Assembly (NCBI RefSeq): GCF_003344865.1
Contig: NZ_CP031165.1
Coordinates: 868,001-932,000 of the forward strand
Reading direction: 5' to 3'
Length of the DNA stretch: 64,000 bases
Origin: Euzebya pacifica
GTDB lineage: Bacteria; Actinomycetota; Nitriliruptoria; Euzebyales; Euzebyaceae
The notes beneath the pieces were generated by a model. The model did not search any database and was not told the origin of the DNA. It saw only the letters and a program-made list of their open reading frames with translations. Position numbers and translations under genes: made by a program. Shown one piece after another: positions 7,636 to 15,348 of this stretch (the first letter of the stretch is position 1; every line of letters starts with the position of its first letter).

Positions 7636-8475
7636 TCATCGACCCTCGACTGGGCGGCGGGCGACCAGGACGGACCACTCACGCCCGGGGGTGACGAGGG
7701 GTTCCATGCCCGCGTCGGCGAAGACCGACCGGGCCTCGTCGCTGCGGTCGACGGCCACCCCGGAGCACAGCAGCGTCCCCCCGGGTGCGACGAGGGCGAC
7801 CAGGTCCACGGCGATGGCCAGCAGCTTGTCGGTGATGATGTTGGCGATGACGAGGTCGGCGGTGCCGTCGACGGCCTCGCAGGAACCGACCCGCAGGTCG
7901 ATCCGATCGGTCGTGCCGTGGGTCGCGATGTTCTCGGTCGCCACGGTGATGGCCAGCTCGTCGACGTCGACGGCGATCACCTCACGGGCACCGAGCGCGA
8001 TCGCGGCAAGGGCCAGGACGCCCGTGCCGGTGCCGATGTCGGCCACCCGGCGGTCGGCCAGCTCGACGTCCTGCATGGCGCGCAGGACCGCGGTCGTCGT
8101 CTCGTGGTGGCCGGTGCCGAACGCCATGCCCGGTTCGATCACGATCCGGTAGGGGGGCTGGTCCAGCTGTGGCCCGTCCGGCGCGAGCCACGGGGGGAGG
8201 ATGGTCAGCGCACCGACGGTGATGGGGTCCAGCCCGTCCTTCCACGACTCCGACCAGTCCGTCGTCGGGACCTCCTCCCACCGACCGTCCAGCGGCATGG
8301 GTGGGGTGGCCGAGGGGTCGGGACGGGTGGAGAACCACGCGGTCGACACGCCGTCCTGCTCGGTCAACCCGTCACAGGTGATGCCGGCGATGTCCAGGGC
8401 GTCGCTCAGCGCATCCAGGTCGGGGCTGTCGACCCGGTAGCCCCAGCTCGACGGGGGGAGTCCGGTCAGGTCCAT
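7636..8475 (-). CDS. prmA: Ribosomal protein L11 methyltransferase
   Basis: The 279-residue enzyme shows the PrmA layout: an N-terminal substrate-recognition domain (about residues 1-95, with WSESWKDGLDP) and a C-terminal SAM-dependent methyltransferase domain. FGTGHHETT (about 116-124) is the family signature, ADIGTGTGVLALAA is the SAM-binding loop, and NIITDKLL matches the Asn-Ile catalytic motif region. It would methylate amino groups of ribosomal protein L11. The ATG at 8475 lies 10 bases inside the nitroreductase gene, so translation is probably coupled; it is the last gene of a three-gene minus-strand operon. Confidence 0.92.
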   Translation of the reverse strand: MDLTGLPPSSWGYRVDSPDLDALSDALDIAGITCDGLTEQDGVSTAWFSTRPDPSATPPMPLDGRWEEVPTTDWSESWKDGLDPITVGALTILPPWLAPDGPQLDQPPYRIVIEPGMAFGTGHHETTTAVLRAMQDVELADRRVADIGTGTGVLALAAIALGAREVIAVDVDELAITVATENIATHGTTDRIDLRVGSCEAVDGTADLVIANIITDKLLAIAVDLVALVAPGGTLLCSGVAVDRSDEARSVFADAGMEPLVTPGREWSVLVARRPVEGR

Positions 8476-9047
8476 CGCTGCACCACCGCGTCCATCTCTG
8501 CGGGCCGACGGGGGGCCGGTCGATGGCTCGCGGGGATGGTCCCGAGGTAGACCCAACCGATGATCCGATCGGGTTCGCGCAGCGCCAGGGCCTCACGGAC
8601 CTCCGGGGCGTCGCCGAACCAGCCGGTGCGCCACATGGCCCCCAGGCCCATGGCGTGGGCCGCCAGGCAGAGGTTCTGCACCGCGGCCGCAACCGCCGCC
8701 TCCTGTTCCCACGTGGGCACGGCTTTGCCGTTCCACGCCTCCTCCGGGGTGAAGGGGGTGGACACGGCCGCGACGATCGTCGGCGCCCGCAGCGGCTTGC
8801 AGGCCGTCTTGTCCAGTGCCCCCGGGTCGGCGTCGGGTTCACGAGCCGCGTGGGCGCGGGCGAACACCTCGCCGAGGCGTTCGCGGGCGTCGCCCTCGAT
8901 GACGACGAATCGCCACGGCTGCAGCTGCCCGTGGTCCGGCGCGGCCACGGCGGCCTGCAGCAACCGTTCGAGGGTGACCTCGTCCGGGCCGGGTGCCACC
9001 AACCGGGGGACCGACCGGCGTGTGGCGATGGCGGTCAGTGCGTCCAT
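8466..9047 (-). CDS. Nitroreductase family protein (YdjA-like)
   Basis: The 193-residue protein has the flavin nitroreductase pattern: RRSVPRLVAPGPDEVTLERL at the N-terminus (FMN phosphate contacts), AAPDHGQLQPWRFVVI, a central region with EEAWNGKAVPTWEQEAAVAAA, and GLGAMWRTGWFGDAPEVREAL followed by a short C-terminal strand. It is closest in type to the compact YdjA group. Such enzymes reduce nitroaromatics, quinones or enones using NAD(P)H; the physiological substrate is unknown. It lies 10 bases after the monooxygenase-like gene and overlaps prmA, indicating one transcript. Confidence 0.88.
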   Translation of the reverse strand: MDALTAIATRRSVPRLVAPGPDEVTLERLLQAAVAAPDHGQLQPWRFVVIEGDARERLGEVFARAHAAREPDADPGALDKTACKPLRAPTIVAAVSTPFTPEEAWNGKAVPTWEQEAAVAAAVQNLCLAAHAMGLGAMWRTGWFGDAPEVREALALREPDRIIGWVYLGTIPASHRPAPRRPAEMDAVVQRWT

Positions 9048-9057
9048 GGCCGTCGTC

Positions 9058-9447
9058 CTAGGCGTCGTCGCCGGCGGCGTCCGTGACGCCAACGGCGTCC
9101 GCGGTCCGGTTGACGCCAGCGGCGTCCGCGGTCTGGATGGCTTCGAAGCTCCAGACCTCCGAGCCGCTCGCTGCCGGTCCGCCCTCGCGGCCGTCCTGGG
9201 ATGCCTGGGCGTGCCCCTTGCCGAACTGCATGCTGTTGACCCACGCGTCGAAGTGGTCCTTGGACTTCCAGCGCGTGTAGACGAGGTACTTGTCGGTCCC
9301 GGCGACCGGGCGGAGCAGCTCGAAGTGCTCGAAGCCGTCCATCTTCTCCACCTCACCAGCGCGCTTGGCGAAGCGTTCCTCGAGGGTCTCTCGCATCGGT
9401 TCGGGCACGGTCAGCACGTTGAAGGCAACGAACGGGTGATCCGACAT
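9058..9447 (-). CDS. Antibiotic-biosynthesis-monooxygenase fold protein, possible heme-degrading enzyme (MhuD/IsdG-like)
   Basis: The 129-residue product has an ABM domain (about residues 5-95). The three residues that define IsdG/MhuD heme oxygenases are placed correctly: Asn10 in VAFNVL, Trp69 in FDAWVNS and His79 in GKGHAQ, with the ten-residue Trp-His spacing seen in IsdG. This supports heme cleavage and iron release, but ABM proteins vary and the role is not proven. The last 25 residues are low-complexity repeats built from TADAAGV-type units, encoded by a duplicated 22-bp DNA segment near 9085 and 9114. A GAGGAG ribosome-binding site precedes the ATG. It heads the operon with nitroreductase and prmA. 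Confidence 0.8.
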   Translation of the reverse strand: MSDHPFVAFNVLTVPEPMRETLEERFAKRAGEVEKMDGFEHFELLRPVAGTDKYLVYTRWKSKDHFDAWVNSMQFGKGHAQASQDGREGGPAASGSEVWSFEAIQTADAAGVNRTADAVGVTDAAGDDA

Positions 9448-9507
9448 GAAGGGGTCTCCTCGCCGCGGGGGCGGTAGGTGTCAGGGTTCACCGGGCAGAG
9501 TAGGGCC

Positions 9508-10314
9508 GTGGACCAACGACTGCTCGACGACACGAAGCGAATGACGCTGGCCTGGCACGGCCGTACCGGACCCGTGCTGGCCCCGATGGCCTTCTGGTGG
9601 GACGGGCGGCACCTGTGGTGCTCGACGTCCGGCTCGTCGGCCAAGGTCGAGCGCATGGAGGACCGGCCCGACGTTGCCGTGCTGGTCGGTGCCGACGACG
9701 ACGGCGCCACGGGCATGGTGCTGCATGGTCGGGCGCGGGTCTTCAGGCCCACCGACATGGTCGCCATGGCCACCCACGGGGCGACCCTCGCCGCCGCGCA
9801 GGCGGCGCTGGCGGTCAAGCAGGCCCCGTCGATCGCCGGGTACGTCGTCGATGCGGCGCGGATCCCCTCGCGCTGGATGCCGGCCCGCCGCGTGATGCTG
9901 CGGATCACCGTGGATGACCCCGAGCCGATCGTGGCCCCGACGATGGGCCCGGGCATCGCGCCGGGGCTGCCGACCGCCGTCCCGCCGGAGGTCCGGCGGC
10001 TGCTGTCGGGCCAGCGTCGGGTCGTCCTCGGTGTCCGCGACGGGCAGCAGCTGCGCCTGCTCCCTGCCATCTGGGGCCCCGGGTACACCCTCGACCTGCC
10101 GGAGGGCGAGTCGGTCTCGACCGGCCTCCCGGCCGTGGTCGTCACCGACCACGATCCTGGCTTCCGTCCCACGGAGGTGGCCGGGGTGGCGGTTCGTGGC
10201 CGCATCTCCGGTCGCACGCTCAGCGCGGAGTCCGTGCGGTGGTGGCACGGGTTCGACAGCGGCCGGGCCGAGGTGCCGACCGCGGCCTTCGACCCGATCG
10301 TCCTGCCGGACTGA
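9508..10314 (+). CDS. Pyridoxamine 5'-phosphate oxidase-fold (split-barrel flavin) protein
   Basis: The 268-residue protein has a split-barrel flavin-binding domain at the N-terminus (about residues 10-140): GPVLAPMAFWWDGRHLWCST, then DRPDVAVLVGADDDGATGMV and GRARVF, the usual strand pattern. The second half (about 150-268) resembles a second degenerate half-barrel with RRVVLGVRDGQQLRLLPAIW. Such proteins are often F420- or FMN-dependent oxidoreductases, or bind heme or flavin; the substrate is unknown. The start is uncertain: GTG 9508 places the domain near the N-terminus, and GTG 9478 would add ten residues. It is divergent from the monooxygenase-like gene and convergent with the LVIVD gene. 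Confidence 0.8.
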   Translation: MDQRLLDDTKRMTLAWHGRTGPVLAPMAFWWDGRHLWCSTSGSSAKVERMEDRPDVAVLVGADDDGATGMVLHGRARVFRPTDMVAMATHGATLAAAQAALAVKQAPSIAGYVVDAARIPSRWMPARRVMLRITVDDPEPIVAPTMGPGIAPGLPTAVPPEVRRLLSGQRRVVLGVRDGQQLRLLPAIWGPGYTLDLPEGESVSTGLPAVVVTDHDPGFRPTEVAGVAVRGRISGRTLSAESVRWWHGFDSGRAEVPTAAFDPIVLPD

Positions 10315-10345
10315 TCAGGTGTCCCGGGCCGAGGGCCCGGAACGC

Positions 10346-10381
10346 CGCAGCCGGCTGCCCCCCGTGGAACAGCCGGCTGCG
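10346..10381. terminator. Hairpin between convergent genes
   Basis: A perfect 12-bp stem (10346-10357 with 10370-10381) closes on a 12-base loop. A smaller 7-bp hairpin lies just before it (10324-10330 with 10334-10340). Both sit between the two convergent stop codons, without a clear T-tract. Confidence 0.6.
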
Positions 10382-10406
10382 TCGATGTGGACCTCGGTCA
10401 GCTGAG

Positions 10407-12008
10407 CTAGCGGACCTGGCAGGAGAAACGGAGCGTGCCGTCCTCGTCCTGCACGACGGCCAGGGCCTCGCCCACCATGGCGGGCGTGAAGACGGTCGTC
10501 GGCTCCGGGGCCGCGGTCGGGGCCGACGGGTCGACGATCAGGCGGAAGTCCAGCTCCTCGCAGTCGATCCACCCGGTCCAGGACTCGTCGAACGGGTTGC
10601 CGCACTCCTCGGGACCGGTCCACTTGAAGATGTCGAAGCCACGGCCCTGGTCGCCCACGTACATGTATGGGCCCTTGTAGAACTTCGCCGACCAGGCCTC
10701 GGTCCCGGCGGTGCGGCTGGCGGTCGTCCCGTAGGCGCCGGACTCGGAGTCCTCCAGGGAGATGGTGGCGGCACCGATCTCGACGGGGAGGGTCGGGTCG
10801 GTGAAGTCGACGACACGGCCGCCCAGGACGTACCAGGCGACGCTCATGACGGTGTTGTTGGGCGCAACGCGGCCGAAGTGGCTCGTGCAGGCGCGGTGGT
10901 CGGGCGTCTGGCCCTGCACCGGCGGGACGTAGTAGCTGAGCGGACCGACGGCGGCACCGGAGATCGAGGTGTCGTAGAAGGCCAGGCCCTCACCGGGGCA
11001 GACCCCGGTGCGCGAGGCGAAGAACCCGCCGAGGGCCAGGGATTCGTTGTTGGTCACGGCGATGTTGCCGTCGGGGGAGGGGAAGTAGCCGTGGGCGTAG
11101 GTGCCCTCGTTGGGGGCGAACGCCGTCGTCAGCTGCGGGTCCAGCGGGTCGGTGTTGTCGTAGATCAGGTAGTCGATCTCGCTGGCGACGTACATGATCG
11201 ACCCGTCGGGGCTCAGCTCGCCGTCGTGGGGGCTGCCGATGGTGTCGGGTCCGATGAAGGAGCGGATCTCGGTGACGTCGCCGCCATCCACGAAGTACGG
11301 GCTCATGTCGACGATCTGGATGGACGTGACCTCCGCCCCGCCGATCTCGCCGTTCCAGGCGTAGGCGACCGGCGCGGTCGGGTGGAACATGAAGTTGTGC
11401 GCGCCACCGGCGCCGATGCGGACACGGGCGAACGGCTGGGCGTCGTAGGGGTCGGTGACCTCGAACATGGAGAAGCCGCCGGCCTCGCTGGTCAGCGGGT
11501 TGCCGTCGTCGGACTCGTAGGTGGTCTCGGGGCCGGCCCCGGTGCACAGGGCACCGGACTCGCGGCTGGAGCCGACGAAGGTCCGCAGGGTGCCGTCGTC
11601 CTCGGTCCACTGGAACACGCCGACGTCGCTGCGCGGGTTGGCGCAGGAGATGTAGTCGGCCACGACCGCGTTCTCGGGGTCGGTGATGTCGATGATGCCG
11701 ATGCCGTCGGAGTGGTCGCCGACGACGGCGAAGTCCCGGTCCTCGGTCGTCGTGCCGCCGTTGCCGTCATCGACGGTGACCGGCGTGGTGAAGAACTCCA
11801 CGTCGGTGCCCTGGTTGTCGACCGCCCGGCTGGCCTGCGTTGCGTTGACGTTGGCCAGGGTGATGTTGCCGACGTGCTCGAAGTTGAACAGGTCGGTGTC
11901 ACCGACATTGGCCGCCTGCTGGCGGTCGAAGCCGGTGTCGGGGGCGGCGCCGAGGAGGCCGACCACCAACAACGCGCTGGCGGCGGTCGCGATCGTCTTT
12001 CGGATCAT
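10407..12008 (-). CDS. Secreted LVIVD-repeat beta-propeller-like protein
   Basis: The 533-residue product has a Sec-type signal peptide (about residues 1-22, Arg-Lys then a hydrophobic Ala/Leu/Val core). The mature part contains several LVIVD-type repeats, seen as SDGIGIIDITDPENAVV, GFSMFEVTDPYDAQP, TSIQIVDMSPYF, DYLIYDNTDPLDP and GRVVDFTDPTLPVEI, each a strand followed by a D/TDP turn. Such repeats form beta-propeller-like surfaces on extracellular proteins; enzymatic function is generally unknown. Several Cys residues could form disulfides. A GGAG ribosome-binding site lies about 8 bases before the ATG at 12008. Longer in-frame starts would overlap the divergent gene. Confidence 0.85.
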   Translation of the reverse strand: MIRKTIATAASALLVVGLLGAAPDTGFDRQQAANVGDTDLFNFEHVGNITLANVNATQASRAVDNQGTDVEFFTTPVTVDDGNGGTTTEDRDFAVVGDHSDGIGIIDITDPENAVVADYISCANPRSDVGVFQWTEDDGTLRTFVGSSRESGALCTGAGPETTYESDDGNPLTSEAGGFSMFEVTDPYDAQPFARVRIGAGGAHNFMFHPTAPVAYAWNGEIGGAEVTSIQIVDMSPYFVDGGDVTEIRSFIGPDTIGSPHDGELSPDGSIMYVASEIDYLIYDNTDPLDPQLTTAFAPNEGTYAHGYFPSPDGNIAVTNNESLALGGFFASRTGVCPGEGLAFYDTSISGAAVGPLSYYVPPVQGQTPDHRACTSHFGRVAPNNTVMSVAWYVLGGRVVDFTDPTLPVEIGAATISLEDSESGAYGTTASRTAGTEAWSAKFYKGPYMYVGDQGRGFDIFKWTGPEECGNPFDESWTGWIDCEELDFRLIVDPSAPTAAPEPTTVFTPAMVGEALAVVQDEDGTLRFSCQVR

Positions 12009-12096
12009 GGTGATGCTCCAGAGAGGTGGGGGTTCTTCGCGGAGTTCGACGTGGCGTGGTCGGATTCCTCCTCGACGGGGTAGGACTGTCCTCCTC

Positions 12097-12741
12097 GTGA
12101 CCACACCCCCAGACCACCTGTTCGAAGGCGCCATCACCGCTGCGGGCTTCGCGTCCGGCGAGTCCGTCGTCGTCGGGAGCTGGGCCCGCTCGCCGCTGGG
12201 CATGTGCATCGACGTGATGTGGCGTCGACCCGATGGCGAACGGATCCTCCTCGCGCCGCGGCAGGAGGTCGCCGACTACATCGCGGACCTGTACGCCTTC
12301 GACACCGTCCGGGTCGTGCCGATCGAGGGCCGCTTGCTGCGCGACTCGTTGCGGGTCACAGCTGGACCGCTGCAGGTCTCGGCCACACTGGCGGCCCGGG
12401 ACTGGCGGTCGTGGTTGTTCGCGCTGCGTCCGCGCGCGTTGCGGAGGAGTCCTCGGTGGATCGCGATGGAGGACCGCCTGGCACGGCCCTTCGTCGGACG
12501 GGTCATCGGCGGCGGCGAGGGTGTCCGCGCGGCAGGCATCGCCCCCGGGGGCCAGCAGGAATTCTACGGCGCAGACGACTGGCGGGCCCTGACGTGGGCG
12601 TCCCTGACCGTCGACGGGGAGGACGCCGGTTCCATGGCCCGGCTGCCCGCCGACTTCGGGGTCGGGCTCAGCGCCTTTCCCACCCAACCCGCGTCGGTGC
12701 GGGTCGGCACCATCATCCGTCCGGCTCCGGACCGAGGGTGA
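12097..12741 (+). CDS. Conserved hypothetical protein (beta-rich, DUF2071-like shape)
   Basis: The 214-residue product has no motif I can name with certainty. It is beta-rich and Arg-rich: RSPLGMCIDVMWRRPDGERI near the N-terminus, DYIADLYAFDTVRVVPIEGR in the middle and RPRALRRSPRWIAMEDRLAR with a C-terminal VGTIIRPAP tail. The general shape recalls actinobacterial DUF2071/acetoacetate-decarboxylase-like proteins, but this is a weak guess. GTG 12097 is chosen because the divergent secreted-protein gene begins at 12008 and TAGGAC (12081-12086) lies 10 bases upstream. It lies 23 bases before the aminotransferase gene, which has its own promoter hexamer. Confidence 0.65.
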   Translation: MTTPPDHLFEGAITAAGFASGESVVVGSWARSPLGMCIDVMWRRPDGERILLAPRQEVADYIADLYAFDTVRVVPIEGRLLRDSLRVTAGPLQVSATLAARDWRSWLFALRPRALRRSPRWIAMEDRLARPFVGRVIGGGEGVRAAGIAPGGQQEFYGADDWRALTWASLTVDGEDAGSMARLPADFGVGLSAFPTQPASVRVGTIIRPAPDRG

Positions 12742-12749
12742 TCACCGGG

Positions 12750-12755
12750 TAGCCT
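12750..12755 (+). promoter_or_regulatory. -10 hexamer TAGCCT, leaderless layout
   Basis: TAGCCT ends 9 bases before the ATG at 12765, with no ribosome-binding site between. Confidence 0.45.
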
Positions 12756-12764
12756 TCTGCCACG

Positions 12765-13604
12765 ATGAACACGCGGGACACAGAGGGTCGTGCCGTGGTC
12801 GACGGCGTCGCCATGCCGTTGGCCGCCGCCCGCCTCGCCATGACCGACGACGGCGTTGCCCGCGGCGACGGTGCCTTCGAGACGATCGGTGTGTGGGACG
12901 GGGCGCTCTTCCGACTGGACGATCACCTGGGCCGGCTGTCCGCCTCGTTGGCGGCCAGCGCCCTGCCCGCCGCAGACATCGAGCTGATCGCCACCGAGGC
13001 CCGTGACCTGGTCACCGGCACGCTGGGTGACGCGGCGCTGCGGATCTACGTGACCGGCAGCGGCACCCGGGTGCTGACCCTCGCCCCGCAGCCGGTCCGG
13101 CCCGACCCCAACGTCCTGTCGTTGCAGCCCGGCCCGTGGATCAGCCCGCGTGACGGCTACGCGGCCGCCGGCGCCAAGACCATGTCCTACGGCCCGAACA
13201 TGGTGGCGACACGTCGGGCGAGGGCGGCGGGTGCCGACGACGCGCTGCTGTACTCCGTGCCCGACCGCCACGTGCTCGAGGGCCCCACCTTCGGGGTCCT
13301 CTTCGTTGCCCGGGGCGTGGTGCACGTCCCGTCGGAGGACCTCGGGATCGTGCCGTCGATCAGCCGACGAACGTTGATCGAGATCGCGCTCGCCCACGGG
13401 CTGGATGTGCTGCACGGGGCCTGGCCGGTCGACGTGCTCGCCGACGCCGACGAGCTGATCGTGTCCTCCTCCATCCGCGACGCCATCGCGGTGCAGCGGG
13501 TCGACGGCTGGACGTTCGATCGGACCCATCCGGTCCGGGACATGCTCAGCCGCGAGCTGGGCCGGCGTCGCCGATCCGGGTCGGGGTCCGCGGCGTCGAG
13601 CTGA
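12765..13604 (+). CDS. Class IV PLP-dependent aminotransferase (aminodeoxychorismate lyase/branched-chain type)
   Basis: The 279-residue protein has the fold-type IV pattern: ARGDGAFETIGVWDG (residues 32-46, the substrate and cofactor entrance), RLDDHLGRLSASL (about 50-62), the PLP lysine Lys138 in AGAKTMSYGPNM, and Glu172 in VLEGPTFGVLFV that contacts the pyridine nitrogen. The last strand TADE/SSS region appears as DELIVSSSIRDAIAV. Members include PabC (folate pathway), IlvE and D-amino-acid transaminase; the sequence does not settle which, but length and layout favour a PabC-like lyase. The 3' end overlaps the convergent membrane-protein gene by 59 bases. Confidence 0.85.
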   Translation: MNTRDTEGRAVVDGVAMPLAAARLAMTDDGVARGDGAFETIGVWDGALFRLDDHLGRLSASLAASALPAADIELIATEARDLVTGTLGDAALRIYVTGSGTRVLTLAPQPVRPDPNVLSLQPGPWISPRDGYAAAGAKTMSYGPNMVATRRARAAGADDALLYSVPDRHVLEGPTFGVLFVARGVVHVPSEDLGIVPSISRRTLIEIALAHGLDVLHGAWPVDVLADADELIVSSSIRDAIAVQRVDGWTFDRTHPVRDMLSRELGRRRRSGSGSAASS

Positions 13605-14316
13605 GCACGGCATCGTGGTCCGCGCGACCGGTCGACGCCGTCGCCAGCACCTCCCAGTAGCGCAGGAGGGTGATGAGGAAGAGGATCGCGCCGGCCATCT
13701 CCAGCAGCTCCTCCACGGTGGCTGCCACCGTGTAGACACCCCAGGTGTCGGTGAACTGGCCCGATATCGTCTCCACGCCCACCGCACCCCCGACGAACAG
13801 CACCGCGGCCAGGAGCATGCGGACCGACAGCCAGCGCGGCAGCCGGAGGATCCAGGGGACCAGCAGGGCGGCAAGCAGCAGCAGCGGCGGAATGGCGAAC
13901 ACCACCCAGTCCAACCGCAGGAACTCGGGCAGGTCGAACCACTCGCTGGGTATGCCGCCGGCTCGCTCGTGGATCATGAACGCCTCGTCCACCGCCGCGA
14001 AGAGCATGCATGCCCCGACCAGCACCCAACGCCAGTGGTCGCCCCCCTGCACGCGCTCGTGGAGACTGCGCAGGCGAAAGCACACGAGTCCGCACGTGCC
14101 GAGCAGCAGCGCCGAGAAGCCTGCGGGGAAGCCGTACTCACCGTTCATGTCGAAGCGCCTGGCAAGCCAGCCGGGTTCCCCGTCGCCGACGATCGTGACC
14201 GTCACCACATGGGCGACGAGCAGGACGGCCACCACCCCGATGAGGATCCGTGCCACGCGGGCCACCCGCCCTGTGAAGGGCGGTGGTTGCGCCGTTCTCC
14301 CCCTGGTCGCTTCCAC
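13546..14316 (-). CDS. Multi-pass membrane protein, function unknown
   Basis: The 256-residue product has about six transmembrane segments (approximate residues 22-43, 62-80, 94-110, 135-160, 166-185 and 203-219). Between the third and fourth lies a charged, aromatic loop with DEAFMIHERAGGIPSEW, and later acidic residues (VEELLEMAG) within a helix. The mix of Asp/Glu and His in or near helices recalls small membrane hydrolases or metal-binding proteins, but I recognise no family. GTG 14316 is supported by TAGCGT 9 bases upstream. The 3' end overlaps the aminotransferase gene tail to tail. Confidence 0.75.
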   Translation of the reverse strand: MEATRGRTAQPPPFTGRVARVARILIGVVAVLLVAHVVTVTIVGDGEPGWLARRFDMNGEYGFPAGFSALLLGTCGLVCFRLRSLHERVQGGDHWRWVLVGACMLFAAVDEAFMIHERAGGIPSEWFDLPEFLRLDWVVFAIPPLLLLAALLVPWILRLPRWLSVRMLLAAVLFVGGAVGVETISGQFTDTWGVYTVAATVEELLEMAGAILFLITLLRYWEVLATASTGRADHDAVLSSTPRTPTRIGDAGPARG

Positions 14317-14325
14317 GATGCTTGA

Positions 14326-14331
14326 ACGCTA
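14326..14331 (-). promoter_or_regulatory. -10 hexamer TAGCGT, leaderless layout
   Basis: On the minus strand TAGCGT ends 9 bases before the GTG at 14316 of the membrane-protein gene. Confidence 0.4.
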
Positions 14332-14499
14332 CCATCCGTTGGTCGGGGCGTCACTTGGCGTGCGCGGCAGACGGGGTCGAACGGGGTCGTGTGGCGAGCG
14401 GTCGCCCCGCTTGCCCCACGTCGACGGATCGCGCGGACCGGGGTAGGGTGCCGACTCCGGCGGCCGAACAGCCGTTGCTGGGACAGGAGTCGGACGCGC

Positions 14500-14505
14500 T
14501 AGCCT
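14500..14505 (+). promoter_or_regulatory. -10 hexamer TAGCCT
   Basis: TAGCCT lies 6 bases before the ATG at 14512. The same transcript could instead start translation at GTG 14551, which has GAGGAG 6 bases upstream. Confidence 0.45.
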
Positions 14506-14511
14506 GCTCGC

Positions 14512-15270
14512 ATGCGTCCCAGTGCCCGACCCCCTGAAGAGGAGACCCGCGTGAGTGAGTCAGACGCGCCAGCCGCTGACTGGTATCCCGACCCCTCCGG
14601 TCGCTTCCAGTTCCGCTACTGGGACGGCGAGGCCTGGACCGGACACGTGTCCACCGACGGCAAGACCGACTGGGACCCGCCCGGGGACGGCGACGCCGAG
14701 CACGCCGACGAGGCCGCCGCGACCGAGTCCGGTGCCGACGACAGCGCGTGGGCTCCCGCCGCCGAGGGTGCCGATGCCGCCGCCGAGGCGCCCGACGAGG
14801 GCGAGGGACCCACCCCAGTGGAGCAGGTCGCTGCCGACTCGACTCCGGCCGAGGCTGCTGCCGACGACCAGGCCACGATCGGGGAGGACGAGCCGGGTGA
14901 CACCAACCTGGTCGCCAACCGCCGCGCCGGGATCGCCGAGGACGTCGAGGCCTGGCTGGACGAGGTCGCCGCCCAGGTGGCACCGCGCCTGAGCCGAATC
15001 AGCCCCGACTGGACTGCCGAACCCCAGGCCGAGGCCGCCCGTGCCTGCGCCTACGGCCTGCTGGTCGGCCACCTGGCCCGCCTGCACCCGCACATGAAGC
15101 CCGAGCTCGGTCAGGTCGCCGAGGCCCACCCGTCGTTCACGACGCTGCAGGCCGGTGCGCGCCTCGACACCCTCGAGCAGATCGCGGCGGACCCCGAACG
15201 CGCTGCGGCGTGGCTCGGCCCGCTGATCGGCACCGAGGACACCGACCGCGTCAAGACCCTGTTCGACTGA
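14512..15270 (+). CDS. DUF2510 domain protein
   Basis: The 252-residue product carries a DUF2510 domain (about residues 21-48): ADWYPDPSGRFQFRYWDGEA with the hallmark WYPDP and YWDG..W. Next is an acidic Ala/Glu/Asp-rich linker (about 60-135), probably disordered, then an alpha-helical C-terminal domain (about 140-250) that I cannot name. DUF2510 is an actinobacterial domain often attached to membrane or secreted proteins; its role is unknown. No membrane helix is visible here. Two starts compete: leaderless ATG 14512 and GTG 14551 with a good Shine-Dalgarno. The stop codon lies inside the first copy of a 14-bp tandem repeat. Confidence 0.8.
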   Translation: MRPSARPPEEETRVSESDAPAADWYPDPSGRFQFRYWDGEAWTGHVSTDGKTDWDPPGDGDAEHADEAAATESGADDSAWAPAAEGADAAAEAPDEGEGPTPVEQVAADSTPAEAAADDQATIGEDEPGDTNLVANRRAGIAEDVEAWLDEVAAQVAPRLSRISPDWTAEPQAEAARACAYGLLVGHLARLHPHMKPELGQVAEAHPSFTTLQAGARLDTLEQIAADPERAAAWLGPLIGTEDTDRVKTLFD

Positions 15271-15326
15271 CCCTGTTCGACTGACCCTGTTCGACTGACC
15301 CTGTTCGACTGATCCGGTTCGACTGA
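15257..15326. repeat. Five tandem copies of a 14-bp unit spanning a stop codon
   Basis: CCCTGTTCGACTGA occurs four times without gaps (15257-15270, 15271-15284, 15285-15298, 15299-15312), followed by a variant TCCGGTTCGACTGA (15313-15326). The first copy supplies the last codons and the TGA of the DUF2510 gene. Each copy repeats that stop; the unit length is not a multiple of three, so slippage could change frame. Confidence 0.95.
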
Positions 15327-15348
15327 TCCCCACCCCGAGGACGCGCTG

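Noticed and set aside
4527-7694. Very long plus-strand open frame (over 1000 codons) across dacB, the RNA methyltransferase and the lipoprotein
   Set aside because: It is antisense to well-supported genes and mirrors their codon positions, a usual artefact at this G+C content; its translation is low-complexity Gly/Arg/His-rich without motifs.
15257-15326. CRISPR-like array
   Set aside because: The repeats are contiguous without spacers and only 14 bases long, and no cas genes are present.
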